DNA of 64,000 bases from Williamsia maris (GCF_024171815.1 NZ_JAMTCJ010000003.1:434001-498000); one strand, 5' to 3'. Shown: positions 41,083-50,945, numbered from the stretch's first letter. Program-made: numbers and translations. The notes: generated by a model not told the origin, from the letters alone.

Positions 41083-42168
41083 ATGACCGATGTCCAATCA
41101 CCTCCGACACAGCCGCAGTCGTCGGGGACGACCTCGACACCGTCGACCCGCCTGGTCCGTCTGCGGTATGCCGCGATCACAGTGTGGGCCTTGACCCTTG
41201 CCGTGCTGACGGTGACCCGCGTGATGTCGTTCGATTTCCTGTGGATCCTGATCGCGGTGGGTGCCGGCCTGGTGGCCACGAGCATCGGCCGACGCAACCC
41301 GCTGCTGGTGGTCCGCGACTGGCTCCCGTTCGGGCTGGTGCTGTTCGCCTACGAGTCCACCCGTGGCGTCGCGGCGTTCCTCGGCATGCCGACGCGATGG
41401 AACCTCGCCGTCGACGCCGACCGGTGGATGTTCGGCGTCGTCCCGACGGTGTGGCTGCAGGAACACCTCAAGCACGCCGATCCGCAGTGGTGGGAGGTCA
41501 TCACCAGCGCGGTGTACATGTCCTACTTCATCGTCCCCTACGCGCTCGCCGCATGGCTGTGGCTACGTGACCGCACGTCATGGCGACGTTTCGTCACCCG
41601 CTTCGTGGTGCTGTTCCTGCTCGGGCTGGTCGGGTACATCCTGGTACCCGCCGCTCCCCCGTGGGCTGCCGCGCAGTGCACCCAGTCGCAGATCGCCGAC
41701 GGCCCCGCGTTTCCCGCATGTCTCAAGACGAGTCCCGACGGCGTCGCCGACGGCGGACTGCTCGGCACCGTGGCGCCCCGCGAGGACGGCGCCCCGTTCG
41801 TCGAGCGCATCTCGAGCCGAGGCTGGGATGTCCTGCACATCGGACCGGTGCGCGACGTCGTCGAGGTCGGCCAGGAACGGTCCAATCAGGTCGCGGCGAT
41901 CCCGTCGTTGCACGCGGGGCTCACCGGGCTGCTGGCGATGTTCATGTGGCGTCGTACCCGCAAGCTGGGCCGGACACTGTGGGTCGGCTACGCCGCGGCG
42001 ATGGCGTTCACACTCGTGTACTCCGCCGAGCACTACGTCTTCGACCTCATCCTGGGATGGGGACTCGCGGCGCTGGTGATGGTGGGTTGCGGTGCGGCCG
42101 AACGATGGTGGAGCCGCCGGAAAGCGCAGGAACCGGGGTCAGTCGACCGGGTCGGGCAGCACGCGTAG
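41083..42168 (+). CDS. PAP2-type membrane phosphatase/phosphotransferase
   Basis: 361 aa, polytopic. Segments at about residues 25-70, 80-100, 140-160, 180-200 and 290-340 are hydrophobic. The active-site triad is in SNQVAAIPSLHAG and YSAEHYVFDLILGW (His...His/Asp), the PAP2 / inositolphosphotransferase-like pattern; the first phosphatase motif is less clear. Family members transfer or hydrolyse phosphate on lipid or inositol headgroups at the outer membrane face. It is divergent from manB, which fits a glycolipid link. Its last 30 bp overlap the convergent DUF3499 gene. Confidence 0.85.
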   Translation: MTDVQSPPTQPQSSGTTSTPSTRLVRLRYAAITVWALTLAVLTVTRVMSFDFLWILIAVGAGLVATSIGRRNPLLVVRDWLPFGLVLFAYESTRGVAAFLGMPTRWNLAVDADRWMFGVVPTVWLQEHLKHADPQWWEVITSAVYMSYFIVPYALAAWLWLRDRTSWRRFVTRFVVLFLLGLVGYILVPAAPPWAAAQCTQSQIADGPAFPACLKTSPDGVADGGLLGTVAPREDGAPFVERISSRGWDVLHIGPVRDVVEVGQERSNQVAAIPSLHAGLTGLLAMFMWRRTRKLGRTLWVGYAAAMAFTLVYSAEHYVFDLILGWGLAALVMVGCGAAERWWSRRKAQEPGSVDRVGQHA

Positions 42169-42558
42169 ATGTCCGCGGCGGCCCGGCCGGGGCCGGTTGG
42201 CCGCGGAGACGGGCGCGGGCGGGGTGTGCCACGCGGAGTGCTGAGCGGATCGGGTGGCCACGTCGGCCCCCGACGCACTGCGTAGGCCGCCGGCCTCGCG
42301 CACGGCCTCGGCCAGCGCGGTCAGATCGTCCTCGTCGCCGAACGGGGCGGCGAAACCACCCTCGCTGCGCATCATCTCCCAGCCGCGCGGGACGGTGATC
42401 CGACTGGCGTGCAGGTCGCACAGGTCCCACGAGTGGGGCTCGTCGGACGTGGCGAGCGGACCGACAACCGCGGTCGACTCGGCGTAGACGAACGTCAACG
42501 TGGCGACCGCCGGTTGGGCACAACCGGGCCTGCAGCACTGACGGGGGAGCCTCACCAT
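42139..42558 (-). CDS. DUF3499 protein (Rv3258c-like)
   Basis: 139 aa. Two cysteine pairs, CCRPGCAQPAVATL near the N-terminus and the SWDLCDLHASRI segment at about residue 45, suggest a small zinc ribbon. The middle has VPRGWEMMRSEGG, the family signature; the C-terminal 45 residues are Pro/Arg-rich. Function unknown. It lies in the Rv3258c place, divergent from the Rv3259-like gene. Confidence 0.88.
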   Translation of the reverse strand: MVRLPRQCCRPGCAQPAVATLTFVYAESTAVVGPLATSDEPHSWDLCDLHASRITVPRGWEMMRSEGGFAAPFGDEDDLTALAEAVREAGGLRSASGADVATRSAQHSAWHTPPAPVSAANRPRPGRRGHLRVLPDPVD

Positions 42559-42672
42559 GCGAGATTAGCCCGACGGGCCGCACGGACACCGCAGACACAC
42601 CCGGCGTGGCGCCACCGACACGCCATCGTGACACTCGCGTGGCGCAGGAGTGGTCGTGTCTACACTCTCGCC

Positions 42673-43182
42673 ATGGCCAGGACTCTGCATCCACTCGACG
42701 CGCGCGACCGCGGATCGCTGCGTCGCGACCGTCGTGGTCACCGTCGCGACCGTCGCGGTCGGGGTCTGCGGTCGACGCTGCTGCCACCAGGGGTGCCCGC
42801 GGCGAACACGCGGTCGGAGTCGTTCGACCTGGTCGTGTTGGAGGCGTTCGCCGAGATCGACGCTCAGTGGCATGACCAGTTGGGCAATCTCGATCTCGCG
42901 GTGGACGAGATCCCGCGGATGCTCCCCCGCGATCCGGAGACGGTGCAGTGGCCCGACGAGGTCACCGCGGACGGCCCGATCCCCCTCGCACGACTGCTGC
43001 CCGCCGGGATCGACACGGCCGGACGGCCGTCGAAGGCCCGCATCGTGCTGTTCCGCCGCCCGCTGGAATCGCGGGCCGACAAGGGTGCCGATCTGCTCGA
43101 CCTGGTGCACGAGGTGCTGGTGCAGCAGGTGGCGACGCACCTCGGTGTCGACGAGGACACCATCGACCCGAGCCCCCAGTAG
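42673..43182 (+). CDS. Zincin-like metallopeptidase-family protein, degenerate motif (Rv3259-like)
   Basis: 169 aa. The fold region (FDLVVLEAFAEIDAQWHDQLGNLDLAVDEIP) and the IVLFRRPLESRA and LLDLVHEVLVQQVATHLGVDEDTIDP segments match the small metallopeptidase-family proteins in this genomic place. The expected HExxH reads HEVLV, so the second zinc His is missing; enzyme activity is doubtful. A basic Arg/His-rich stretch (residues 10-38) precedes the domain. TACACT (42661-42666) ends 6 bp before the ATG, indicating a leaderless mRNA. Confidence 0.82.
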   Translation: MARTLHPLDARDRGSLRRDRRGHRRDRRGRGLRSTLLPPGVPAANTRSESFDLVVLEAFAEIDAQWHDQLGNLDLAVDEIPRMLPRDPETVQWPDEVTADGPIPLARLLPAGIDTAGRPSKARIVLFRRPLESRADKGADLLDLVHEVLVQQVATHLGVDEDTIDPSPQ

Positions 43183-43219
43183 ATCGAGCTCGACCCGAGA
43201 GACGTTGTCGCTCAGTCGA

Positions 43220-43549
43220 TCAGATGATGCCGCGCTTGAGGCGGCGACGTTCGCGTTCGGAGAGACCGCCCCAGATGCCGAAGCGCTCGTCCTTGTGCAG
43301 GGCGTACTCCAGGCATTCGGGCTTGACCTCGCATCCCTGGCAGATGCGCTTGGCCTCGCGGGTCGATCCGCCCTTCTCGGGGAAGAACGCCTCGGGGTCG
43401 GTCTGAGCGCATAGGGCGCGGTCCTGCCACTGATCTTCGATGTTGTCGAACAACGCATCGAAGTCGTCGGGGACAATGCTCAGGTGGGGTGTCTGTGGTG
43501 CGGGCGCGTGCGAATGAAGGCCGTTGCTCATCAGGTGCTCAGAAGTCAT
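43220..43549 (-). CDS. whiB2: WhiB2-type iron-sulfur regulator
   Basis: 109 aa. Cys47, Cys70, Cys73 and Cys79 (C-x22-C-x2-C-x5-C) bind a [4Fe-4S] cluster; the GIWGGLSERERRRL segment follows, as in all Wbl proteins, then a basic tail. WhiB2/WhmD is essential for septation in mycobacteria and works with the principal sigma factor. The ATG at 43549 is used; ATG 43531 is possible. The neighbourhood matches Rv3260c, with fbiA divergent. Confidence 0.94.
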   Translation of the reverse strand: MTSEHLMSNGLHSHAPAPQTPHLSIVPDDFDALFDNIEDQWQDRALCAQTDPEAFFPEKGGSTREAKRICQGCEVKPECLEYALHKDERFGIWGGLSERERRRLKRGII

Positions 43550-43866
43550 CGCCGGGCCTCCTCATCTCGGATGGAAAGTGTGTGGGGTGTCGCCTGTGTC
43601 GTAATCTGCCCGGATTCGAACATGTGATCGAATTCGAAGCGGCTCAACGATTCTCGATCACGAAACGATAATGACACTGATGTGATTAGACACGTCGGGC
43701 ACTGGTGCGGTCAAGCGGAACAGCCAAATTCCCAATACCACCCTGCACCGACGATTCGGCGTCTCGACACGACGGGTGTGTCGCGGAGCACATTCGCCGG
43801 TCCGTGCGGGCCGCTCGTCGCACGCGGACCGTCACCCGCGTCGGCACCGCACTAGAGTAGGTCGTC
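43550..43866. other. 317-bp divergent promoter region between whiB2 and fbiA
   Basis: No coding sequence is supported. On the plus side a -10 TAGAGT (43853-43858) ends 8 bp before the fbiA GTG. On the whiB2 side there is an AT-richer patch (43600-43690) that includes TCGAAC-N4-GATCGA (43616-43631), one change from a LexA box, and ATTCGAATTC-like palindromic sequence. A long whiB2 leader is likely. Confidence 0.5.
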
Positions 43867-44889
43867 GTGAAGACAACGGTTCTCGTCGGCGGCGTCGGGG
43901 GCGCACGATTCCTCGACGGCGTGCGCCACCTCCTCGGACCGACCCCGTTCCCGGCCGGCGCCGACGGTGGTGCGGACGGCGGCGGCTCGACGAACACGGT
44001 GACCGCGGTGGTCAACGTCGGTGACGACGCCTGGATGCACGGCGTGCGGATCTGCCCCGACCTCGACACCTGCATGTACACCCTCGGCGGCGGCATCGAC
44101 ACCGAGCGCGGGTGGGGACGACTCGACGAGACGTGGAACGCGAAGGAGGAACTCGCCGCATACGGCGCCGACCCGGATTGGTTCGGTCTCGGGGATCGCG
44201 ACCTCGCAACACATCTCATCCGCACCCAGATGCTCGACGCGGGCTACCGCCTGTCCGACATCACCGAGGCGCTCTGCAAGCGGTGGCAGCCCGGCGTGCG
44301 ACTGCTGCCCGCCACCGACGACCGCCACGAGACGCACGTGGTCGTCAATCGCAGTGGCGACCCCGACGACGACAAGGTCGCGATCCACTTCCAGGAGTGG
44401 TGGGTGCGCTACCGCGCCAAGATCCCGACGCACGGATTCGCGCAGGTCGGCTCCGACGACGCCACGCCCGCACCCGGCGTGCTCGAGGCCATCGCCGACG
44501 CCGACATCGTCCTGCTGGCCCCGAGCAACCCGGTCGTCAGCATCGGCGCGATCATCAGCGTCCCCGGCATCCGCGCGGCGTTGCGCACGACGTCGGCGCC
44601 CGTGGTCGGCATCTCCCCCGTCATCGGCGGCGCACCCCTGCGCGGGATGGCCGACGAGTGCCTGTCGGTGATCGGGGTCGAGACGACCGCCGAGGCCATC
44701 GGCGCGCACTACGGCGCACGATCGGGCACCGGCATCCTCGACGGCTGGCTCGTCGCCCCCGGCGACACCGCCGACATCCCCGGGGTCGCCACCCGTGCCG
44801 TTCCGCTGTTGATGTCCGAGCCGAGCGTGACCGCCCAGATGGTCCGCGACGCCTGCGATCTCGTGGGCGTCCCCGTGACCCCGGCATGA
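43867..44889 (+). CDS. fbiA: 2-phospho-L-lactate transferase (F420 synthesis)
   Basis: 340 aa from GTG 43867. It has the CofD/FbiA features: [18 protein letters not shown] at the N-terminus, [21 protein letters not shown], a [20 protein letters not shown] loop and [21 protein letters not shown]. It joins a phospholactate-type guanylylated donor to Fo, forming (dehydro)F420-0. The mRNA is probably leaderless. Its stop overlaps the fbiB ATG (ATGA), matching Rv3261-Rv3262. Confidence 0.95.
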   Translation: MKTTVLVGGVGGARFLDGVRHLLGPTPFPAGADGGADGGGSTNTVTAVVNVGDDAWMHGVRICPDLDTCMYTLGGGIDTERGWGRLDETWNAKEELAAYGADPDWFGLGDRDLATHLIRTQMLDAGYRLSDITEALCKRWQPGVRLLPATDDRHETHVVVNRSGDPDDDKVAIHFQEWWVRYRAKIPTHGFAQVGSDDATPAPGVLEAIADADIVLLAPSNPVVSIGAIISVPGIRAALRTTSAPVVGISPVIGGAPLRGMADECLSVIGVETTAEAIGAHYGARSGTGILDGWLVAPGDTADIPGVATRAVPLLMSEPSVTAQMVRDACDLVGVPVTPA

Positions 44890-46286
44890 GCACCACCGGC
44901 ACGAGCGACCCCACCCCGGCCGAACACGCCCCGTCCGGTGGCCCCGCTGCCGACCACGCGGCCACCGGCGAGATCACCCTGATCGCGGTGCGCGGACTCC
45001 CCCGTTTCACCACCGGTGACGACATCGCCGCCGAGATCGCCCGGGCGGCGCCGGATCTGCGCACCGACGACGTCCTCGTGGTCACCAGCAAGATCTTCTC
45101 CAAGGTCGAGGGTCGCATGGTCACCGCGCCGAGCGACCCCGACGAACGGGACGCGTTGCGCCGCAGGCTCGTCGAGAACGAGTCGGTGCGCGTCCTGGCC
45201 CGGAAGAACCGCACCCTGATCACCGAGAACGCCCTCGGCATCGTGCAGGCGGCCGCCGGCGTCGACGGCTCGAACGTCGACACCGACCAACTCGCGCTGC
45301 TGCCGGTGGATCCCGACGCCAGCGCGCTTGGCCTGCGCACGGCGATCGCAGAACTGCTCGGAGTGCAGGTCGCCGTGGTCGTCACCGACACCATGGGTCG
45401 CGCCTGGCGCAACGGTCAGATCGACGCGGCGATCGGTGCCGCGGGCATCGCCGTCACCCACCCCTACGACGGGACCGTCGACCGCCACGGCAACGAGTTG
45501 GTCGTGACCGACATCGCCGTCGTCGACGAGATCGCGGCCGCCGCCGATCTGGTCAAGGGCAAGCTCGGCGAGACCCCGGTCGCCATCGTGCGCGGGCTAC
45601 ATCCGCGCGACAACGGTTCCACCGCGCGCGATCTCGTCCGTCCCGGCGAGGACGACCTGTTCTGGCTGGGGACCAACGAGGCCATCGAACTCGGCCGCGG
45701 ACAGGCCCTGCTGACGCGGCGGTCGGTGCGCGCCTTCGCCGACACCCCGGTCGCCGAGGACGTGATGAACGCCGCCTTCGCCGAGGCGCTCACGGCGCCG
45801 GCGCCGCACCACACCCACCCGGTGCGCTTCGTGTGGGTTCGCGACCCCGCCCGTCGCCGACGCCTGCTCGACGCAATGGCCGACCGTTGGCGGATCGACC
45901 TCGAATCCGACGGGAAGTCGACGGAGTCCGTCGACCGTCGGATCAGTCGCGGTCAGTTGCTCTACGACGCGCCCGAACTCGTCGTCCCGATGCTGACGAT
46001 GGACGGCGCGCACGACTATCCCGACTCCGCACGGGCGACGGCCGAGCACACCATGTTCACCGTCGCCGTCGGTGCCGCCGTCCAGGGGTTGCTGGTGGCG
46101 TTGTCGGTACGCGGTGTCGGCAGTTGCTGGGTGGGCTCGACGATCTTCGCCCGCGACGTCGTCACCACCGAGCTCGACGTGCCGATCGACTGGGAACCGT
46201 TGGGCGCGATCGCCATCGGCCATCCGGTCGACGCACCCACCCTGCGCGGGCCGGCCGTGACCGACGGTCTGGTCGAGATCCGATGA
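44886..46286 (+). CDS. fbiB: F420:glutamate ligase / nitroreductase fusion
   Basis: 466 aa with two domains. Residues about 30-265 are a CofE-type ligase ([61 protein letters not shown]); residues 275-466 are an FMN nitroreductase fold ([35 protein letters not shown]). It adds glutamates to F420-0 and reduces dehydro-F420-0. A 30-residue Ala/Pro-rich tail precedes the domains. Overlaps with fbiA and the downstream NUDIX gene make one operon. Confidence 0.96.
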   Translation: MSTTGTSDPTPAEHAPSGGPAADHAATGEITLIAVRGLPRFTTGDDIAAEIARAAPDLRTDDVLVVTSKIFSKVEGRMVTAPSDPDERDALRRRLVENESVRVLARKNRTLITENALGIVQAAAGVDGSNVDTDQLALLPVDPDASALGLRTAIAELLGVQVAVVVTDTMGRAWRNGQIDAAIGAAGIAVTHPYDGTVDRHGNELVVTDIAVVDEIAAAADLVKGKLGETPVAIVRGLHPRDNGSTARDLVRPGEDDLFWLGTNEAIELGRGQALLTRRSVRAFADTPVAEDVMNAAFAEALTAPAPHHTHPVRFVWVRDPARRRRLLDAMADRWRIDLESDGKSTESVDRRISRGQLLYDAPELVVPMLTMDGAHDYPDSARATAEHTMFTVAVGAAVQGLLVALSVRGVGSCWVGSTIFARDVVTTELDVPIDWEPLGAIAIGHPVDAPTLRGPAVTDGLVEIR

Positions 46287-46867
46287 GCACCGCGAGTCTG
46301 CACACGTCGGCGACGCGGCTGCTCACCGATTGGGACACCACCGACCGGTCACAGGATTCGATGCGGCACACCGTGCTCGCGTTCCTGGCCGCGCGCGACG
46401 ACGCGTGCCTGCGCAGTTGCGCCCCCGGCCACCTCACTGCGTCGACGCTGATCCTGGACCACACCGGCACCCACACCCTGCTGACGCTGCACCCACGGGT
46501 CGGTGCGTGGATCCAGGTGGGTGGGCACTGCGAGGAGTCCGACGACACCCTGCACGACGCCGCGGCACGAGAGGCGCGCGAGGAGTCGGGTATCGGAGAT
46601 CTGGCGTTGTCGACGAACCCGATTGCGCTGCACACGCACCCGATCACCTGCTCGCTGGGGATCCCGACCCGGCACCTCGACGTCCGGTTCCTGGGGATCG
46701 CACCGGAGGTCGACGGCGGTGGACTGCCCGACATCGTGCGCAGTGACGAATCGGTCGACCTGCGGTGGTGGCCGGTCGGCGACCTGCCCGACGACACCCA
46801 TCGGCCCGAGATGACCGACCTGGTGGCCGCGGCAATCGCCGCGGCCGGAGGCGTCAGCCCAGTCTGA
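46283..46867 (+). CDS. NUDIX hydrolase coupled to fbiAB
   Basis: 194 aa. The Nudix box is complete: [25 protein letters not shown] (Gx5Ex7REUxEExGU, with REAREESG). Upstream strands [17 protein letters not shown] are typical. The ATG overlaps the fbiB stop (ATGA at 46283), so it is a third gene of the F420 operon; a role in cleaning damaged or precursor nucleotides is possible but not shown. The final 14 bp overlap the convergent glgC gene. Confidence 0.88.
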   Translation: MSTASLHTSATRLLTDWDTTDRSQDSMRHTVLAFLAARDDACLRSCAPGHLTASTLILDHTGTHTLLTLHPRVGAWIQVGGHCEESDDTLHDAAAREAREESGIGDLALSTNPIALHTHPITCSLGIPTRHLDVRFLGIAPEVDGGGLPDIVRSDESVDLRWWPVGDLPDDTHRPEMTDLVAAAIAAAGGVSPV

Positions 46868-48092
46868 CGCCCTTACCGACGGCGACCACACCGCCCGCAC
46901 TGACCGCGTACTTCTCGCGGTCGCGTTCGAGTTCGACACCGAGGATCTCACCGGGGCCGACGACGACGTTCTTGTCCAGGATCGCCTTGCGCACCACTGC
47001 ACCTCGACCGATCCGGACGCCGGGCATGAGGACGCTGCCCTCGACCGTGGCGCCGTCCTCGATGATCACGTTCGAGCTGAGCACCGAGTTGCGCACCGTC
47101 GCCGCGGAGATGATGGATCCGGCGCCGACCACCGATTCCTGCGCCAACCCACCGTGCACGAACTTGGCGGGGGCGAGGTTCTCGGCGGCACCGCGGATCG
47201 GCCACCGACGGTTGTAGAGGTTGAACACCGGGTGTACCGAGACGAGGTCCATGTGCGCGTCGTAGAACGCGTCGAGCGTTCCCACGTCGCGCCAGTAGCC
47301 CTTGTCGCGCTCGGTGGCCCCGGGGACCTCGTTGTCCTTGAAGTCGTAGACGTGGGCCTCGCCCCGGTTGACGAAACCCGGGATGATGTCGCCGCCCATG
47401 TCGTGGTCGGAGTCGCTGTCGTCGGCGTCGGCGCGGATCGCCTCCACCAACGCCGAGGTGGTGAACACGTAGTTGCCCATCGAGGCGAATGTCGCCTCGG
47501 GATCGTCCGGTGTGCCCGGCGGGTCCTTCGGCTTCTCGAGGAACTGCGTGATCCGACCGGACTCGTCGGCGTCGATGCACCCGAAGGCGAACGCCTCGCT
47601 GCGCGGGACGCGGATACCCGCGACCGTCGCCGCCGCACCGGACTCGATGTGCGCCTGGACCATCTGCTCAGGATCCATCCGGTACACGTGGTCGGCACCG
47701 AAGACCACGATGTAGTCCGGCTCCTCGTCGTAGACGAGGTTCAGGGACTGGAAGATCGCGTCGGCGCTGCCGGTGTACCAGCGGGGTCCGAGGCGCTGCT
47801 GCGCCGGGACGGGCGTGATGTATTCGCCGTTGAACCCCGACAACCGCCACGTCTGGGAGATGTGCCGGTCGAGCGAGTGCGATTTGTATTGCGTCAGCAC
47901 GCACAGACGTTGATACCCGGCGTTGACCAGGTTGCTGAGGACGAAGTCGATGAGGCGATAGGCGCCACCGAACGGGACGGCGGGTTTCGCGCGGTCCATG
48001 GTCAAGGGATACAAACGCTTTCCCTCGCCGCCGGCGAGCACGATCCCGAGCACGTGCGGCTGTGATCTCACACCGCCCAACTTATCCGCCAT
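46854..48092 (-). CDS. glgC: Glucose-1-phosphate adenylyltransferase
   Basis: 412 aa from ATG 48092; GTG 48071 would remove seven residues and matches the usual orthologue start, so either is possible. The nucleotidyltransferase motif is [27 protein letters not shown], with [13 protein letters not shown] and a C-terminal left-handed beta helix ([20 protein letters not shown]). It makes ADP-glucose for glycogen and for maltose-1-phosphate. It is divergent from glgA with a 100-bp gap, as Rv1213/Rv1212c. Confidence 0.96.
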   Translation of the reverse strand: MADKLGGVRSQPHVLGIVLAGGEGKRLYPLTMDRAKPAVPFGGAYRLIDFVLSNLVNAGYQRLCVLTQYKSHSLDRHISQTWRLSGFNGEYITPVPAQQRLGPRWYTGSADAIFQSLNLVYDEEPDYIVVFGADHVYRMDPEQMVQAHIESGAAATVAGIRVPRSEAFAFGCIDADESGRITQFLEKPKDPPGTPDDPEATFASMGNYVFTTSALVEAIRADADDSDSDHDMGGDIIPGFVNRGEAHVYDFKDNEVPGATERDKGYWRDVGTLDAFYDAHMDLVSVHPVFNLYNRRWPIRGAAENLAPAKFVHGGLAQESVVGAGSIISAATVRNSVLSSNVIIEDGATVEGSVLMPGVRIGRGAVVRKAILDKNVVVGPGEILGVELERDREKYAVSAGGVVAVGKGVRLG

Positions 48093-48192
48093 CGGAGTTC
48101 CCGGCTACGTTCTGCGACGATCCGAGGTGTTCGCCGACGCCATGGCAGGTCCTGTGATGGCGAGATCCCGCGCACCGGGATAGCGTCGGGGC

Positions 48193-49365
48193 ATGCGAGT
48201 GGCGATGATGACGCGCGAGTATCCGCCCGAGGTCTACGGAGGCGCGGGTGTCCACGTCACCGAGCTGGTCCGCCACCTGCGGTCGTTGGCCGAGGTGGAC
48301 GTGCACTGCATGGGCGCCCCGCGCGACACCGCGCAGGTCTACACCGCCGACCCCGGATTGACCGGTGCCAACGCCGCCCTGACGACGTTGTCGGCCGATC
48401 TGCGGATGGTCGCGGGCGCGGCCGACGCCGAGGTGGTGCACTCGCACACCTGGTACACCGGGCTCGCCGGCCACCTGGCCGCGCAGCTCTACGACGTGCC
48501 GCACATCCTCACCGCGCACTCTCTCGAACCACGGCGTCCGTGGAAGGCCGAGCAGCTCGGTGGCGGGTACCGGGTGTCGAGTTGGGCCGAGCGCAACGCG
48601 ATCGAGTACGCCGACGCGGTGATCGCGGTCAGCGCCGGGATGCGGGTGGACGTCTGTGACGCCTACCCCCGGCTCGACCCCGAGCGGGTCCACGTGGTGC
48701 GCAACGGCATCGACACCGACATCTGGTTCCCCGAACCCGACCCGTTCGCCGGGGAGTCGACGCTGACCGCACTCGGCATCGACCCGAATCGGCCCATCGC
48801 GGTGTTCGTCGGGCGGATCACCCGACAGAAGGGGGTCCGACACCTCGTCGCGGCCGCCCACTCCTTCGACCCCGACCTTCAGCTGGTGCTGTGCGCGGGC
48901 GCTCCCGACACCGCCGAGATCGGTGCGGAGATCGCCGCCGCGGTCGACGAGCTGTCGGCCACCCGCGACGGTGTGCACTGGATCCAGGAGATGCTGCCCA
49001 CCGATCGGATTCGCGAGATCCTCTCGGCTGCGGTCGTTTTCATCTGCCCGTCGATCTACGAGCCGTTGGGCATCGTCAACCTCGAGGCAATGGCCTGCGG
49101 CACCGCGGTGGTCGCCTCCGACGTCGGCGGGATCCCGGAGGTCGTGCGCGATCAGGTCACCGGACTGCTCGTGCACTACGACGTCGCCGACGAGACCGCG
49201 TTCGAGGACGCACTCGCCTCCGCGGTGAACACCCTGGTCGCCGATACCGCCCGCGCGACGGAGATGGGCGCGGCCGGCCGGGCACGGGCGATCGCGGAGT
49301 TCTCGTGGGGTTCGATCGCCGAACAGACCATCACCGTCTACAACGCGGCCCTCTCGGCCCGCTAG
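48193..49365 (+). CDS. glgA: GlgA/GlgM-type ADP-glucose glycosyltransferase
   Basis: 390-aa GT4 enzyme. Motifs are MTREYPPEVYGGAGVHVTEL, VVHSHTWYTGLAGHLAA, FVGRITRQKGVRHLVAA and YEPLGIVNLEAMACGTAVVAS with the EX7E pair. The M. tuberculosis orthologue Rv1212c makes alpha-maltose-1-phosphate for the GlgE pathway (hence glgM) and may also extend glucan. TAGCGT (48181-48186) ends 6 bp before the ATG, so the mRNA is probably leaderless. It is divergent from glgC and convergent with the methyltransferase gene. Confidence 0.94.
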   Translation: MRVAMMTREYPPEVYGGAGVHVTELVRHLRSLAEVDVHCMGAPRDTAQVYTADPGLTGANAALTTLSADLRMVAGAADAEVVHSHTWYTGLAGHLAAQLYDVPHILTAHSLEPRRPWKAEQLGGGYRVSSWAERNAIEYADAVIAVSAGMRVDVCDAYPRLDPERVHVVRNGIDTDIWFPEPDPFAGESTLTALGIDPNRPIAVFVGRITRQKGVRHLVAAAHSFDPDLQLVLCAGAPDTAEIGAEIAAAVDELSATRDGVHWIQEMLPTDRIREILSAAVVFICPSIYEPLGIVNLEAMACGTAVVASDVGGIPEVVRDQVTGLLVHYDVADETAFEDALASAVNTLVADTARATEMGAAGRARAIAEFSWGSIAEQTITVYNAALSAR

Positions 49366-49395
49366 CGCGTCTGCCCCGCGAGCCCGTCTGTCCCG

Positions 49396-49417
49396 CCGGC
49401 CCGTCTACGCGGGCCGG
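49396..49417. terminator. 8-bp hairpin between converging glgA and RlmA-like genes
   Basis: CCGGCCCG (49396-49403) pairs with CGGGCCGG (49410-49417), loop TCTACG. It covers the methyltransferase stop codon (49405-49407) and lies 30 bp past the glgA stop, so it can serve both strands. No T-run is present. Confidence 0.5.
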
Positions 49418-50238
49418 TTCGCCTCGTAGCGCGACACCGTCACCGAGCAGGCCACGTCGACGGTGTCGGGGAGTGCCTCGGCACGATCGGTGATCTCGTT
49501 CTCGGACAGGTGATACGCCGACGGGCCCATCGTCACGATGTCGGCGACGAGCGCACGGTCGAGAGTCATGGTGTGGTCCACCGAGATCCGCTCGGTACGG
49601 GTGAAGGCGGCACCGAGAGTGTTGCCGATCCGTTCGGGCTTGGCCGGGTCGACGCCGATCATGCCCATGGGCTCGACGATCTCGGCGAGGTGTCGGGGGG
49701 TCGGGGTCACCACCACCAGCGCGCCGCCGGGCACCAGCACGCGCGCGAACTCGGCGACGTTGCGCGGCGCGAACACCGACAGCACGGTGTCGACGGTGTC
49801 GTCGCGCAGCGGAAGTCGTTGCCAGGCATCGGCGATGACCGAGCCGATTCGGGGATGGGCGCGGGCGATCGCCCGCGCTCCCGCCTTGGACAGGTCCAGA
49901 CCGACGCCGCGCGCGTCGGGACCGACCGCGGCGAGACACCGGGCGAGGTGGTGACCGGTGCCCGCGCCGACGTCCAGCGTCACCGGGCCGAGGGTCAGCT
50001 CGGCGACGGCGTCGCTGATCGGGTCGTAGAGGCCGGATCCGAGCACACGCTCACGCGCCGAGACCATCGCGACGGAATCGGAATGGAGCTTCCCGGCGGA
50101 GCCGGACAGCAAGGACACGTACCCCTGACGGGCGATGTCGAAGGTGTGCCCGCGGTCGCAGATGACCGTGGACTCATCGATGTCCAGGTCGCCCTGGCAC
50201 ACCGGACAATCGAGAAGATCGATGATCGCCGACAGCAT
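49405..50238 (-). CDS. RlmA-type rRNA guanine methyltransferase-like protein
   Basis: 277 aa. An N-terminal zinc ribbon (LLDCPVCQGDL ... VICDRGHTF; Cys, Cys, Cys, His) is followed by the SAM motif LDVGAGTGHHLARCL, the acidic GVGLDLSKAGAR loop, and VLSVFAPRNVAEFARVLVPGG. This matches RlmA(I/II) 23S rRNA methyltransferases that act at G745/G748. Length is typical. It lies downstream of the DUF3117 gene across a short gap and is convergent with glgA. The exact position methylated is not determined. Confidence 0.85.
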   Translation of the reverse strand: MLSAIIDLLDCPVCQGDLDIDESTVICDRGHTFDIARQGYVSLLSGSAGKLHSDSVAMVSARERVLGSGLYDPISDAVAELTLGPVTLDVGAGTGHHLARCLAAVGPDARGVGLDLSKAGARAIARAHPRIGSVIADAWQRLPLRDDTVDTVLSVFAPRNVAEFARVLVPGGALVVVTPTPRHLAEIVEPMGMIGVDPAKPERIGNTLGAAFTRTERISVDHTMTLDRALVADIVTMGPSAYHLSENEITDRAEALPDTVDVACSVTVSRYEANRPA

Positions 50239-50272
50239 GTCGGCGTCTCAACGGCGAGCCGCGGCGGGCCGG

Positions 50273-50443
50273 TCAGCCCGCGACGACGCCACGCAGTTCT
50301 TCGCCGAGTGCAGCGGCCTCGTCCGGAGTGAGTTCGACAACGAGCCTGCCACCACCCTCGATGGGTATCCGTACGACGATTCCTCGCCCTTCCTTGGCTG
50401 CTTCAAGGGGACCGTCGCCGGTCCGTGGCTTCATCGCCGCCAT
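50273..50443 (-). CDS. DUF3117 small protein (Rv1211-like)
   Basis: 56 aa. It begins MAAMKPRTGDGPLEAAKEG, continues GRGIVVRIPIEGGGRLVVEL and ends TPDEAAALGEELRGVVAG, essentially the whole of the DUF3117 family, which is conserved across actinobacteria. AAGGGAG lies 9 bp upstream. Function is unknown; in M. tuberculosis Rv1211 lies beside glgA/glgM and is a reported calmodulin-like protein candidate, which sequence here does not test. Confidence 0.92.
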   Translation of the reverse strand: MAAMKPRTGDGPLEAAKEGRGIVVRIPIEGGGRLVVELTPDEAAALGEELRGVVAG

Positions 50444-50490
50444 GTCACATGCTCCCTTGTCGATCCTCGCCGATCACGGCACGGAATCTG

Positions 50491-50557
50491 ATTCTATGCG
50501 GTTGAACTGGTCTGTCGGACCCGACGCATCGCACTCACCGCGGGTCAACCATGTCAA
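50491..50557 (-). promoter_or_regulatory. Candidate promoters for the DUF3117 gene
   Basis: On the minus strand TTGACA (50552-50557) stands upstream of TGCGAT at about 18 bp, and a separate TAGAAT (50491-50496) lies closer to the gene. Either could be used. The 123-bp gap (50444-50566) holds nothing else recognisable. Confidence 0.35.
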
Positions 50558-50566
50558 TGATACGGC

Positions 50567-50920
50567 TCACGTCTCGTCGACCTGCGCCGCATCCGGTTCG
50601 CGCCGCGAAAAGTCGTTGGCGTCGCGGCCCTGGAGGTCGATGATCACCGTGCGCAGCTCGTCGACCTCCCTGGCCAACTTCTCCAGGGCCCAGTCGACCT
50701 CGGACTGTTTGTAGCCCCGGAGCACCAGCGCGAAACGCAGTCGGCGGACGTCGTCGCCCGAGATGCCCGCTCGCGGCAGGCGTGTCAGCGTCGCGTCGCG
50801 CTCGAGCGGGGGCAGGTCCTCGCCGCGTCCGAAGGCGAACCAGACGACGGCGAACACCACGGCGACCACCACCGCCATGACGAGGAGATAGAGCAACAGG
50901 GTCTGCACGCCCCCGATCAT
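50567..50920 (-). CDS. DivIVA-domain membrane protein (Rv1209-like)
   Basis: 117 aa. One transmembrane helix (LLLYLLVMAVVVAVVFAVVWFAFG, residues 7-30) is followed by a DivIVA-type region: ISGDDVRRLRFALVLRGYKQSEVDWALEKLAREVDELRTVI, with a coiled-coil-prone end. Such proteins are membrane-tethered and may act in polar growth or wall synthesis. The position near gpgS and glgA matches Rv1209; the intervening tagA-type gene of mycobacteria is missing here, replaced by the SDR-decarboxylase pair. Confidence 0.85.
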   Translation of the reverse strand: MIGGVQTLLLYLLVMAVVVAVVFAVVWFAFGRGEDLPPLERDATLTRLPRAGISGDDVRRLRFALVLRGYKQSEVDWALEKLAREVDELRTVIIDLQGRDANDFSRREPDAAQVDET

Positions 50921-50945
50921 CCCAGATCGGCGGGCTCCGGCGATC

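Noticed and set aside
43686-44225. 179-codon minus-strand frame in the whiB2-fbiA gap
   Set aside because: Most of it is antisense to fbiA, and the part in the gap has no good start or similarity.
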